Program-made: the position numbers and the translations under genes
DNA from: UBA8337 sp049889915
Lineage (GTDB): Bacteria; Pseudomonadota; Alphaproteobacteria; RS24
Assembly (NCBI GenBank): GCA_049889915.1
Contig: JBMHCM010000130.1
Location: 1-10,018 of the forward strand
Direction: 5' to 3'
Length of the DNA stretch: 10,018 nt
In this document: piece after piece, positions 1 to 4,953 of the stretch
How positions within the stretch are numbered: the stretch's first letter is position 1
Layout: each line of letters opens with the position of its first letter
The notes under the pieces: generated by a model
What the model was told of the DNA's origin: nothing
Seen by the model: only the letters and a program-made list of their open reading frames with translations
Database searches by the model: none

Positions 1-86
1 GGTTGAAACAAGAGCTTGGCGTGAGCTTGCGCTATCCGACTTATCGCGAGGGGCTGACCGCTTTGTTGCAAAGCGGTGATTTTTAA
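1..86 (+). CDS. C-terminal end of probable SDR / NAD-dependent epimerase-like protein (partial)
   Basis: An open frame enters from the left edge (first full codon at 3) and stops at TAA 84-86. The last 27 residues are readable and contain LGVSLRYPTYREGL. A 'RYP-x-YREGL' tail close to the C-terminus is, from memory, typical of atypical short-chain dehydrogenase/epimerase-like proteins of the E. coli YeeZ kind. No cofactor or catalytic motif lies inside the window, so the assignment rests on this tail alone. The gene converges with the hydrolase on the other strand, with only six bases between the two stop codons and no room for a separate terminator. Confidence 0.5.
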   Translation, partial: LKQELGVSLRYPTYREGLTALLQSGDF

Positions 87-92
87 CCGCGT

Positions 93-860
93 CTAGACCG
101 GCAGGGTCTCTATCAAATGCAGCAGGCGGGCTATTTCATCAGGCTCTGACAGGCGGTGGTCGCCGTTTTTTATCAACTGCACATCGACATCTTGGCCGGT
201 CAATTTTTCCGCCAACTGCAGTGACAATTGCCATGGCACGGCATCGTCTTGCTGGCCATGCAGAATGCGCACCGGCACATTTATCTCAATCGCCGCGTCC
301 AACATTAAATGCTGACGGCCATCCTCAATCAGCGCTTTGGTGATTGGATAGCCCTCCGGATCATATTGCGACGGGTCGTAAATCAATCCCTCATCCATCA
401 GTTTGGCGCGGGCCTTTTCGGAAAACCGCGCCCACATCAGCCGCTCGGTCATATCAACGGCCGGTGCGATGAGAACCAGCGCGGCAACTTTCTCCGGCCG
501 GTCCAGCGCCGCCATCAGCGACAACCAACCGCCAAAGCTTGAGCCGACCAGCACTTGCGGCCGGTCGCATAAATTATCCAACACGCAAGGCAGGTCGCCG
601 CGCCAATGGCTCATCGTGCCGTCGGTAAAAGCGCCGGAGGATTGGCCATGGCCGAACCAGTCAAATCGCGTGTAAGCGCGCCCGGTCGCCTCGGCCCAAT
701 CGGCTAGCGCTTGCGCTTTGGTGCCGGTCATATCCGAGCGAAAGCCGCCGCAAAAAATCACCCCCGGCGCGTTGTTTGATGGCTGGCCGGCCATTTGCTG
801 ATAGGCGATTTGCTGCGCCCCAAGCGGGCTGGTATCGGCGGGGCGGGTCAAAACAGGCAT
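93..860 (-). CDS. ABHD10-like alpha/beta hydrolase (serine esterase/thioesterase)
   Basis: This is a 255-residue cytosolic alpha/beta hydrolase with no signal peptide or membrane segment. The catalytic triad is visible: the nucleophile elbow GSSFGGW with Ser at residue 108, the acid Asp in HGQQDDAVP near 205, and His in NGDHRLS at 235. An early GGFRSDMTGTKA segment (about 37-49) probably supplies the oxyanion hole. The order and wording of these motifs, including DDAVPW and DVDVQLIKNGDHR, resemble mitochondrial ABHD10, an S-depalmitoylase; the bacterial substrate is unknown. The frame stays open to a TTG at 911, but the ATG at 858-860 has a good Shine-Dalgarno (GGGAGAG) and the TTG has none, so the ATG is chosen. 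The gene is divergent from the glycosyltransferase. A generic carboxylesterase is the main alternative. Confidence 0.85.
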   Translation of the reverse strand: MPVLTRPADTSPLGAQQIAYQQMAGQPSNNAPGVIFCGGFRSDMTGTKAQALADWAEATGRAYTRFDWFGHGQSSGAFTDGTMSHWRGDLPCVLDNLCDRPQVLVGSSFGGWLSLMAALDRPEKVAALVLIAPAVDMTERLMWARFSEKARAKLMDEGLIYDPSQYDPEGYPITKALIEDGRQHLMLDAAIEINVPVRILHGQQDDAVPWQLSLQLAEKLTGQDVDVQLIKNGDHRLSEPDEIARLLHLIETLPV

Positions 861-864
861 GCGG

Positions 865-871
865 CTCTCCC
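865..871 (-). promoter_or_regulatory. Shine-Dalgarno deciding the hydrolase start
   Basis: On the minus strand GGGAGAG ends 4 nt before ATG 858-860 (6 nt counting from GGGAG). The alternative in-frame TTG at 909-911 is preceded by a pyrimidine-rich stretch without a ribosome binding site. This favours the 255-residue product over the 272-residue one. Confidence 0.6.
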
Positions 872-895
872 ATAAAGGCGGTGATTGATTTGGTG

Positions 896-940
896 TTTTC
901 GTTGAACTCAATTATGACTGAGAAGACAGTTCAATGAAAG
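896..940. repeat. 13-bp imperfect inverted repeat in the divergent spacer, possible operator
   Basis: The arm TTTTCGTTGAACT (896-908) is matched by AGTTCAATGAAAG (928-940). Eleven of 13 positions are complementary, the other two would be G-U pairs in RNA, and the core TTGAACT/AGTTCAA is perfect. The centre is 19 nt and contains a smaller CTCA/TGAG repeat (907-910, 919-922). The element lies between the divergent hydrolase and glycosyltransferase genes, upstream of both, where a shared operator would be expected. No T-run follows, so it is unlikely to be a terminator. A weak plus-strand promoter fit (TTGGTG 890-895, 17 nt, TATGAC 913-918) overlaps it. Function is inferred only. Confidence 0.45.
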
Positions 941-943
941 AAT

Positions 944-2140
944 TTGCACGTGCGCGACGCTTTTTCCCTTCCGGTAACCCATGCCGTAAACCTGACCGGC
1001 AAAACCATTATGCAAGTGGTGCCGGAATTGGATGTTGGTGGCGCTGAAATCACCACTGTGGAAATCGCCCGTGCCATTTGTCAAGCCGGCGGGCGGGCCT
1101 TGGTGGTCAGTCAAGGCGGCGCGCTGGAACAGAAGATTATTGATAATGGTGGCGAGGTCATACATCTGCCGGTTGCCAGCAAAAATCCTTTCACTGTTTG
1201 GCGCCATGGCCGCCTTTTGGCCGATTTGGCAAAGGCGGAGAAGGTTGACCTTATTCACACAAGATCACGGGCCCCCGGCTGGTCGGGTTTGCGGGCCGGA
1301 AAGCTCGCCGATATTCCTTTCATGACGACCTATCATTCGACCGTCCATGAAAAACCGCGGGCTAAAGTATTTTATAACAGCGTGCTGGTGCGTGGGCGCG
1401 TTTCGATTGCCAATTCGCAATATACGGCCTCAAAAATCGCTAAAGTCTATCCGCAATATCGTGACAAAATTCGTGTTGTGCCGCGCGGCTGCGATGTCGA
1501 TGCGCTGGCCCGCCATCAATTTTCGGAAACTGACATAGCCGCCAAACGCCAACAATGGGGCGTGCCGTTGGACGCCTTTGTGATTTTATGTCCGGCGCGG
1601 GTGACGCCGTTAAAAGGCCAGCATGTCTTGCTCGACGCATTGGGTCAGCTATCAGCTGACTTGCAGCCTTATCTTGTGTTGGTCGGCAGTGCGCAGGGGC
1701 GCAATGATTATGTTGCTGACCTGACCGCGCAGGCACGCGCCAATGGCTGTGCCGACCGTTTGGTTTTCGCCGGATTGGAAAACAATATGCCATCGGCCTA
1801 TGCGGCGGCCAATATGGCCGTTGTGCCGACCATCCGCCCTGAGCCGTTTGGACGAACCATTATTGAAGCGCAAGCGGCCAGCCTGCCGGTGATTGCCAGC
1901 AATGGTGGCGGGTATCGCGAAACCGTTATCGCACAGCCTGCCAATGTGGGCGGCACAGGCTGGTTGGCGGAAATGGGCAATGCTGATGATTTGGCGGCCA
2001 AGCTGCAAGCCGCCTTGGCCCTGCCGCCGGAAGCCTTATTTAAAATGGGCGCCAATGGCCGCGCCCATGTTGAGGCCAATTATACGCAAGCTGCCATGTG
2101 CCACCGCACGCTGAATGTCTATGCCGAGTTGATCGGATGA
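944..2140 (+). CDS. family 4 glycosyltransferase (GT-B fold)
   Basis: The product, about 398 residues, should transfer a sugar from a nucleotide-sugar donor to a glycan or lipid acceptor at the cytoplasmic side of the membrane. The N-terminal acceptor domain opens with the glycine-rich loop VVPELDVGGAE (about 25-35). The C-terminal domain carries CPARVTPLKGQ (216-226, with the donor-phosphate Lys) and the retaining-GT E-x7-E motif in EPFGRTIIE (E300 and E308), followed by a GGGYRE loop. No signal peptide or transmembrane segment is seen. The start is uncertain: TTG 944 is the furthest possible start in the frame, GTG 950 is close by, and ATG 1010 would cut off part of the first strand. An ATG at 934 is in another frame and stops at 1047. 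The sugar and acceptor cannot be told. The downstream small gene overlaps by ATGA, implying coupled translation. Confidence 0.88.
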   Translation: MHVRDAFSLPVTHAVNLTGKTIMQVVPELDVGGAEITTVEIARAICQAGGRALVVSQGGALEQKIIDNGGEVIHLPVASKNPFTVWRHGRLLADLAKAEKVDLIHTRSRAPGWSGLRAGKLADIPFMTTYHSTVHEKPRAKVFYNSVLVRGRVSIANSQYTASKIAKVYPQYRDKIRVVPRGCDVDALARHQFSETDIAAKRQQWGVPLDAFVILCPARVTPLKGQHVLLDALGQLSADLQPYLVLVGSAQGRNDYVADLTAQARANGCADRLVFAGLENNMPSAYAAANMAVVPTIRPEPFGRTIIEAQAASLPVIASNGGGYRETVIAQPANVGGTGWLAEMGNADDLAAKLQAALALPPEALFKMGANGRAHVEANYTQAAMCHRTLNVYAELIG

Positions 2141-2475
2141 GCCGTGCCGTGGCCGAGCCGGGCGGCGTTTTGCTGGTCGCTTTTGGGCTTTCCGACGAAG
2201 CGCTGCAAGCGGAAATCGAAGCGCTTTACCCGACAGTCAGCTCGCTCAGCGTTTTACTGACGCCGGCGCAGCAAACCCTTTCCCTCAAGGCAGATGAAAT
2301 ATGGGTTTATGGGCCATTGGGGTTGCGCGGATTTTTGGCGCTGATACGGCGCATTTCATGGCGCCATTTTGAGGCCGTTTATCAACCGCAGCCACAGGCT
2401 TTGCCCTATTTGAAATATCTCATTTGGCCGCGGCCGCCTTGGCGATGCGCCAGCGCCGCGCGACCGGACGCCTGA
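2137..2475 (+). CDS. hypothetical protein, 112 residues, coupled to the glycosyltransferase
   Basis: I do not recognise this protein. Its ATG overlaps the glycosyltransferase stop in ATGA (2137-2140), the usual sign of translational coupling, so the two products probably work in one pathway. The first half (about 8-60) reads like an alternating beta-alpha segment: VLLVAFGL, an acidic helix, then SVLLTPAQQ and DEIWVYGP. The second half is basic and aromatic (FLALIRRISWRHFEAVYQ, then LKYLIWPRPPW near 92-103), suggesting contact with a membrane surface or a partner. No signal peptide, catalytic motif or cysteine pair is evident. The in-frame ATG at 2098 lies deep in the upstream gene and is less likely. 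It could be a remnant or minimal form of an N-terminal GT-B domain, but that is a guess. Confidence 0.7.
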   Translation: MSRAVAEPGGVLLVAFGLSDEALQAEIEALYPTVSSLSVLLTPAQQTLSLKADEIWVYGPLGLRGFLALIRRISWRHFEAVYQPQPQALPYLKYLIWPRPPWRCASAARPDA

Positions 2476-2482
2476 TTTAGCG

Positions 2483-2510
2483 TTGACTTCCCCGACATAT
2501 CGCCTAAACC
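2483..2510 (+). promoter_or_regulatory. candidate sigma70 promoter for infC
   Basis: A TTGACT -35 box (2483-2488, five of six consensus bases) is followed after 16 nt by TAAACC (2505-2510), a weak -10. It lies 8 nt after the stop of the preceding gene, in the only spacer ahead of infC. A start near 2517 would leave a leader of about 45 nt, which contains an 8-bp palindrome AACCGGTT (2529-2536). The good -35 and poor -10 make this moderate evidence only. Confidence 0.4.
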
Positions 2511-2550
2511 TAGCCTCATCCGGGTCACAACCGGTTCAGGCAACAGCAAT

Positions 2551-2555
2551 AGGAG
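2551..2555 (+). promoter_or_regulatory. Shine-Dalgarno placing the infC start at ATA
   Basis: AGGAG sits 7 nt before ATA 2563-2565, an ideal distance. No ATG, GTG or TTG codon in the infC frame falls within reach of it. The first in-frame ATG (2623) has no comparable purine-rich sequence upstream. Confidence 0.8.
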
Positions 2556-2562
2556 CAAAGCC

Positions 2563-3102
2563 ATAGCACGTAGACCACACGCCGCGCAGCCGCCACGTCA
2601 TACAGGCCCGCGCGTCAATCGTATGATTACCGTACCCAAAGTTTTGGTAATTGGAGCCTCCGGTGAAAAAATGGGCATTGTCGACACGGATTCGGCACTG
2701 GCCATGGCAGAGGAAGAAGGGTTGGATCTGGTTGAAGTATCGCCCAATGCCGACCCGCCTGTGTGTAAGATTCTCGACTATGGTAAGCTGAAATATCAAG
2801 AACAGAAAAAAGCCTCTGAGGCGCGTAAAAAACAGAAAACCGTCGACGTCAAAGAGATTAAAATGCGGCCGAATATCGACACGCATGATTATGACGTAAA
2901 GATGCGGAATGTCGTCAAATTCCTCACCGCCGGTGACAAGGTCAAGCTGACCATGCGGTTCCGCGGGCGTGAAATGGCACACCAAAGCCTTGGTATGGAT
3001 GTGCTCAATCGCGTCAAAGATGAAACCGCCGAAATCGCCAAAGTCGAAGCCATGCCGAAAATGGAAGGCCGACAAATGATTATGGTGATTGCCCCTAAAT
3101 AG
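2563..3102 (+). CDS. infC: translation initiation factor IF-3, non-canonical ATA start
   Basis: IF-3 binds the 30S subunit, blocks premature 50S joining and proofreads the start codon and initiator tRNA. Read from ATA the product has 179 residues, a normal IF-3 length. The N-terminal domain includes the family-like ARRPHAA...GPRVNR start and the KILDYGKLKYQEQKK signature (69-83). A lysine-rich linker helix follows, then the C-terminal domain with EIKMRP (98-103), FLTAGDKVKLTMRFRGRE (120-137) and the tail MPKMEGRQMIMVIAPK. Starting at ATG 2623 would remove the first 20 conserved residues and has no ribosome binding site. In E. coli infC starts at AUU and IF-3 represses its own synthesis by discriminating against that codon; the same is inferred here for AUA. 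The usual infC-rpmI-rplT order is interrupted by a reversed phosphodiesterase gene. Confidence 0.95.
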   Translation: MARRPHAAQPPRHTGPRVNRMITVPKVLVIGASGEKMGIVDTDSALAMAEEEGLDLVEVSPNADPPVCKILDYGKLKYQEQKKASEARKKQKTVDVKEIKMRPNIDTHDYDVKMRNVVKFLTAGDKVKLTMRFRGREMAHQSLGMDVLNRVKDETAEIAKVEAMPKMEGRQMIMVIAPK

Positions 3103-3113
3103 GCCGACCAGCC

Positions 3114-3129
3114 AACCGGCGGCCCGGTT
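3114..3129. terminator. small hairpin between convergent infC and the phosphodiesterase gene
   Basis: AACCGG (3114-3119) and CCGGTT (3124-3129) form a perfect 6-bp stem around a 4-nt loop in the 40-bp gap between converging stop codons. The plus strand ends in only three T residues and the minus strand has no T-run, so it would be at best a weak bidirectional terminator. Placement is the main argument for it. Confidence 0.3.
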
Positions 3130-3142
3130 TCAATGCCGTCTG

Positions 3143-4090
3143 CTATATCTCGCTCAGAATATCGGGACGGTCGGTGATAATCGCCGCCACGCCGAGCCGT
3201 GCGCAGTGGCGCATGGTATCGGGCCGGTTGACCGTCCAAACACCGACCGCCAGACCGAGCCTATCGGCCAGCGCCATATTTTCCGCCGTGATATCGCTTT
3301 GCTCGGCAAACCAGCCGCGCCCGCCTTGCGCCTGAATGGCGCGCAGCACTTTTTCACCATGGCTTTTGCCCGGCTGATCGCGCCAATCGGCACAATCCCA
3401 CCATGGGGCGCCGTCCCGCGAGGCGGCGCGAATGGCTGCCGCCAGGCCTTTATCATGCGCCGCTGACGGATGGTCCGGGTCGGTCTCGGTGAAAGCCATA
3501 GTGGTATAGGCATGAGCTATATCGGGTCGCGCCGCGCGCACCCGCGCCAAGCAGCGCCAATCAAAAGAAATGACAATATGCTGTGCGGCAATCGGTGAGC
3601 TTTCCAAAGCGGCCAAATAAGCCTCGGCCAAGCGCAGGCTTTGCTGCGGGTCGGCCCGCATATCGGTTTTCAATTCGCAATATAGTCGGAAATCAGACTT
3701 GGCGGTGGCGGCAATCAGCGCTTCCACCTCGGCCAAACTGGGAATTGTCAGACCGGCTTTGTTTTCACGGCCTTGGCGGCGCGCGCCATAGGGGCTGTCG
3801 GCTTGCAATTGCCCAACCTCATAGGCTGCCAGTTCTTGTGTTGTCAGCGCATCGAGGCGCGGCGTTGGCGCGGTCAAAAATTGCCCGCCTTTTTGCGTTG
3901 CTTCCGGCTTTAGCTGCGCATCATGATGCACCATAAGCTGGCCATCGGCCGAAAGCTGCACATCCAGCTCAATGCCATCGACACCGGCGGCAATCGCCCG
4001 CTCAAAAGCGTAAAGCGTGTTTTCCGGCCATAGATTGGCGGCCCCGCGATGGGCAATGCTCAGCGGTTTGTCAGAGGCGGTATCGGTCAT
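3143..4090 (-). CDS. glycerophosphodiester phosphodiesterase (GDPD family)
   Basis: The 315-residue enzyme should hydrolyse glycerophosphodiesters to glycerol 3-phosphate and an alcohol in a metal-dependent TIM barrel. Motifs appear in family order: IAHRG (12-16, catalytic His14), PENT (22-25), ELD (41-43, metal ligands), HHD (55-57, second catalytic His), CELK (138-141) and the C-terminal VWTVNRPD...ITDRPD (284-310). No signal peptide is seen, so it is cytosolic like E. coli UgpQ rather than periplasmic GlpQ. The frame opens to a GTG at 4165, but the ATG at 4088-4090 puts IAHRG near the N-terminus as in the family; a weak GAAAGAG lies about 10 nt ahead. The region between HHD and CELK carries a charged insert (about 96-112) of no obvious role. 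It faces infC tail to tail and rpmI head to head, with no transport genes nearby. Confidence 0.9.
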   Translation of the reverse strand: MTDTASDKPLSIAHRGAANLWPENTLYAFERAIAAGVDGIELDVQLSADGQLMVHHDAQLKPEATQKGGQFLTAPTPRLDALTTQELAAYEVGQLQADSPYGARRQGRENKAGLTIPSLAEVEALIAATAKSDFRLYCELKTDMRADPQQSLRLAEAYLAALESSPIAAQHIVISFDWRCLARVRAARPDIAHAYTTMAFTETDPDHPSAAHDKGLAAAIRAASRDGAPWWDCADWRDQPGKSHGEKVLRAIQAQGGRGWFAEQSDITAENMALADRLGLAVGVWTVNRPDTMRHCARLGVAAIITDRPDILSEI

Positions 4091-4135
4091 GATGAAATGG
4101 CTCTTTCGGCTTGTGGATTTATCGGCCGCTATGGC

Positions 4136-4163
4136 TTGCAATTTGCTGCATTTCTCGTATAAC
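4136..4163 (+). promoter_or_regulatory. promoter of rpmI-rplT (possibly reaching pheST)
   Basis: TTGCAA (4136-4141) is followed after 16 nt by TATAAC (4158-4163), which matches the -10 consensus at five of six bases. The predicted start near 4170 gives a leader of roughly 100 nt before rpmI. It lies in the divergent spacer, just upstream of the phosphodiesterase start on the other strand. It is the best promoter-like sequence ahead of the ribosomal protein genes. Confidence 0.5.
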
Positions 4164-4173
4164 ACGCGCTGCT

Positions 4174-4198
4174 CGTGATGTTTTAGCGAAAACGCACG
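4174..4198 (+). other. hairpin in the rpmI leader
   Basis: CGTG (4174-4177) pairs with CACG (4195-4198), and GTTTT (4180-4184) with AAAAC (4189-4193), around the loop AGCG. One bulged A and a T-G pair lie between the two parts, giving a stem of about 10 bp. It would lie at the very 5' end of the transcript predicted from the promoter above. In other bacteria leaders of this operon fold to bind L20 for feedback control. Whether this hairpin does so is not shown; it has no T-run and is not a terminator. Confidence 0.35.
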
Positions 4199-4272
4199 CG
4201 CTCAACCTTCTGGCTGTTAGGGCTGCCATGTTGGTTGACTTGTATCTGCTTTGAAAGCGAAAGGATGACGAA

Positions 4273-4470
4273 ATGCCCAAAATGAAAACCAAATCGGGAG
4301 CGAAAAAGCGTTTTAAGCTGACCGCTTCAGGTAAGGTGCGGGCCGGCCAAGCCGGTAAGCGCCACGGTATGATCAAACGTACCAAGAAACAAATTCGTAA
4401 CCAGCGTGGCACCACTGTGTTGTCGCCGCAGGATGCGAAAATCGTGCGCAAATTTCTGCCCAACGGCTAA
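4273..4470 (+). CDS. rpmI: large ribosomal subunit protein bL35
   Basis: This 65-residue, strongly basic protein has the full and usual length of bL35, a component of the 50S subunit. The start MPKMKTKSGAKKRFKLT, the central GKRHGMIKRTKKQIRN and the tail VRKFLPN are family hallmarks. AAGGA (4261-4265) stands 7 nt before the ATG. The next gene, rplT, begins 12 nt after the stop, and its Shine-Dalgarno directly abuts the bL35 stop codon, so the two are cotranscribed and probably co-regulated. In other bacteria L20 represses this operon post-transcriptionally. Confidence 0.97.
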   Translation: MPKMKTKSGAKKRFKLTASGKVRAGQAGKRHGMIKRTKKQIRNQRGTTVLSPQDAKIVRKFLPNG

Positions 4471-4482
4471 GGAGGAGATCAA

Positions 4483-4839
4483 ATGTCTCGTGTAAAACGC
4501 GGCGTGACGTCTCACGCACGCCATAAAAAAGTTCTGTCAAAGGCCAAAGGCTATTACGGCCGTCGCAAAAACACCATTCGCGTCGCCAAACAAGCCGTTA
4601 CCAAGGCCGGTCAATATGCTTATCGCGACCGCCGTGCCCGCAAGCGCAATTTCCGCGCTCTGTGGATTCAGCGTATCAACGCAGCCAGCCGTCAACACGG
4701 TCTGCCTTACGGTCAGTTTATCAACGGGCTGGGTAAAGCCGGTGTTGAAGTTGACCGCAAAGTCCTGGCCGATTTGGCCGTGCACGAGCCGGCCGCTTTT
4801 GAAGCATTGGTCGGCAAAGCGCGCGCCGCGCTTGGCTAA
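4483..4839 (+). CDS. rplT: large ribosomal subunit protein bL20
   Basis: The 118-residue product matches bL20 in length and composition. It has a long basic N-terminal extension (MSRVKRGVTSHARHKKVL, then KGYYGRRKNTIRVAKQAV) that threads into 23S rRNA, and a globular C-terminal domain beginning near RALWIQRINAASR (about 59-71). bL20 is needed early in 50S assembly, and in E. coli its C-terminal domain also binds the operon leader to repress translation. GGAGG (4471-4475) lies 7 nt before the ATG. Two tandem hairpins, the second an intrinsic terminator, follow the stop codon. Confidence 0.97.
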   Translation: MSRVKRGVTSHARHKKVLSKAKGYYGRRKNTIRVAKQAVTKAGQYAYRDRRARKRNFRALWIQRINAASRQHGLPYGQFINGLGKAGVEVDRKVLADLAVHEPAAFEALVGKARAALG

Positions 4840-4850
4840 AAGCATTTGAC

Positions 4851-4866
4851 GGGGGCTCCGGCCCCT
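4851..4866 (+). other. short GC-rich hairpin with UCCG tetraloop after rplT
   Basis: GGGGC (4852-4856) pairs with GCCCC (4861-4865) around TCCG, extended by a G-T pair (4851/4866). The closing C-G pair and the UCCG loop fit the extra-stable UNCG tetraloop class. No T-run follows, so it is not itself a terminator. CGGGG at 4850-4854 could alternatively pair with CCCCG at 4877-4881, part of the left arm of the next hairpin, so mutually exclusive folding is possible but speculative. Confidence 0.45.
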
Positions 4867-4877
4867 TGCACCATAAC

Positions 4878-4928
4878 CCCGCCCGCAAACTCGGATGCAT
4901 CCGATTAACTGCGGGCGGGATTTTTTTT
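4878..4928 (+). terminator. Rho-independent terminator between rplT and pheS (possible attenuator)
   Basis: CCCGCCCGCA (4878-4887) pairs perfectly with TGCGGGCGGG (4910-4919). An internal loop separates this from an upper stem made by the 14-bp palindrome TCGGATGCATCCGA (4891-4904). One A and eight T residues (4921-4928) follow. This is a textbook intrinsic terminator. It ends the rpmI-rplT transcript yet sits 25 nt before the pheS ATG, with no promoter seen in between, so pheST must be reached by read-through or conditional antitermination. E. coli has its pheST attenuator at the same place. Confidence 0.88.
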
Positions 4929-4953
4929 GAATGAGAAGATAAAGAGTGACGCG

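Noticed and set aside
934..1047. ATG at 934 opening a 37-residue frame that overlaps the glycosyltransferase start
   Set aside because: Different frame from the glycosyltransferase, poor ribosome binding site, and no recognisable product; it appears incidental, although it leaves the true glycosyltransferase start unsettled.
4091..4165. GTG at 4165 as the phosphodiesterase start, adding 25 residues
   Set aside because: The extra residues are not a signal peptide and overlap the rpmI promoter; family members begin shortly before the HRG motif, which fits ATG 4090.
4895..4930. Tiny frame encoding MHPINCGRDFF just before pheS, which could be taken for a Phe leader peptide
   Set aside because: It starts inside the terminator stem without a Shine-Dalgarno, and its two Phe codons are simply the terminator T-run. 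A true attenuator leader peptide would precede the hairpin.
4927..4953. In-frame TTG upstream extension of pheS
   Set aside because: The TTG lies in the terminator T-run and has no ribosome binding site; ATG 4954 has AAAGAG 7 nt upstream and gives a normal PheS N-terminus.
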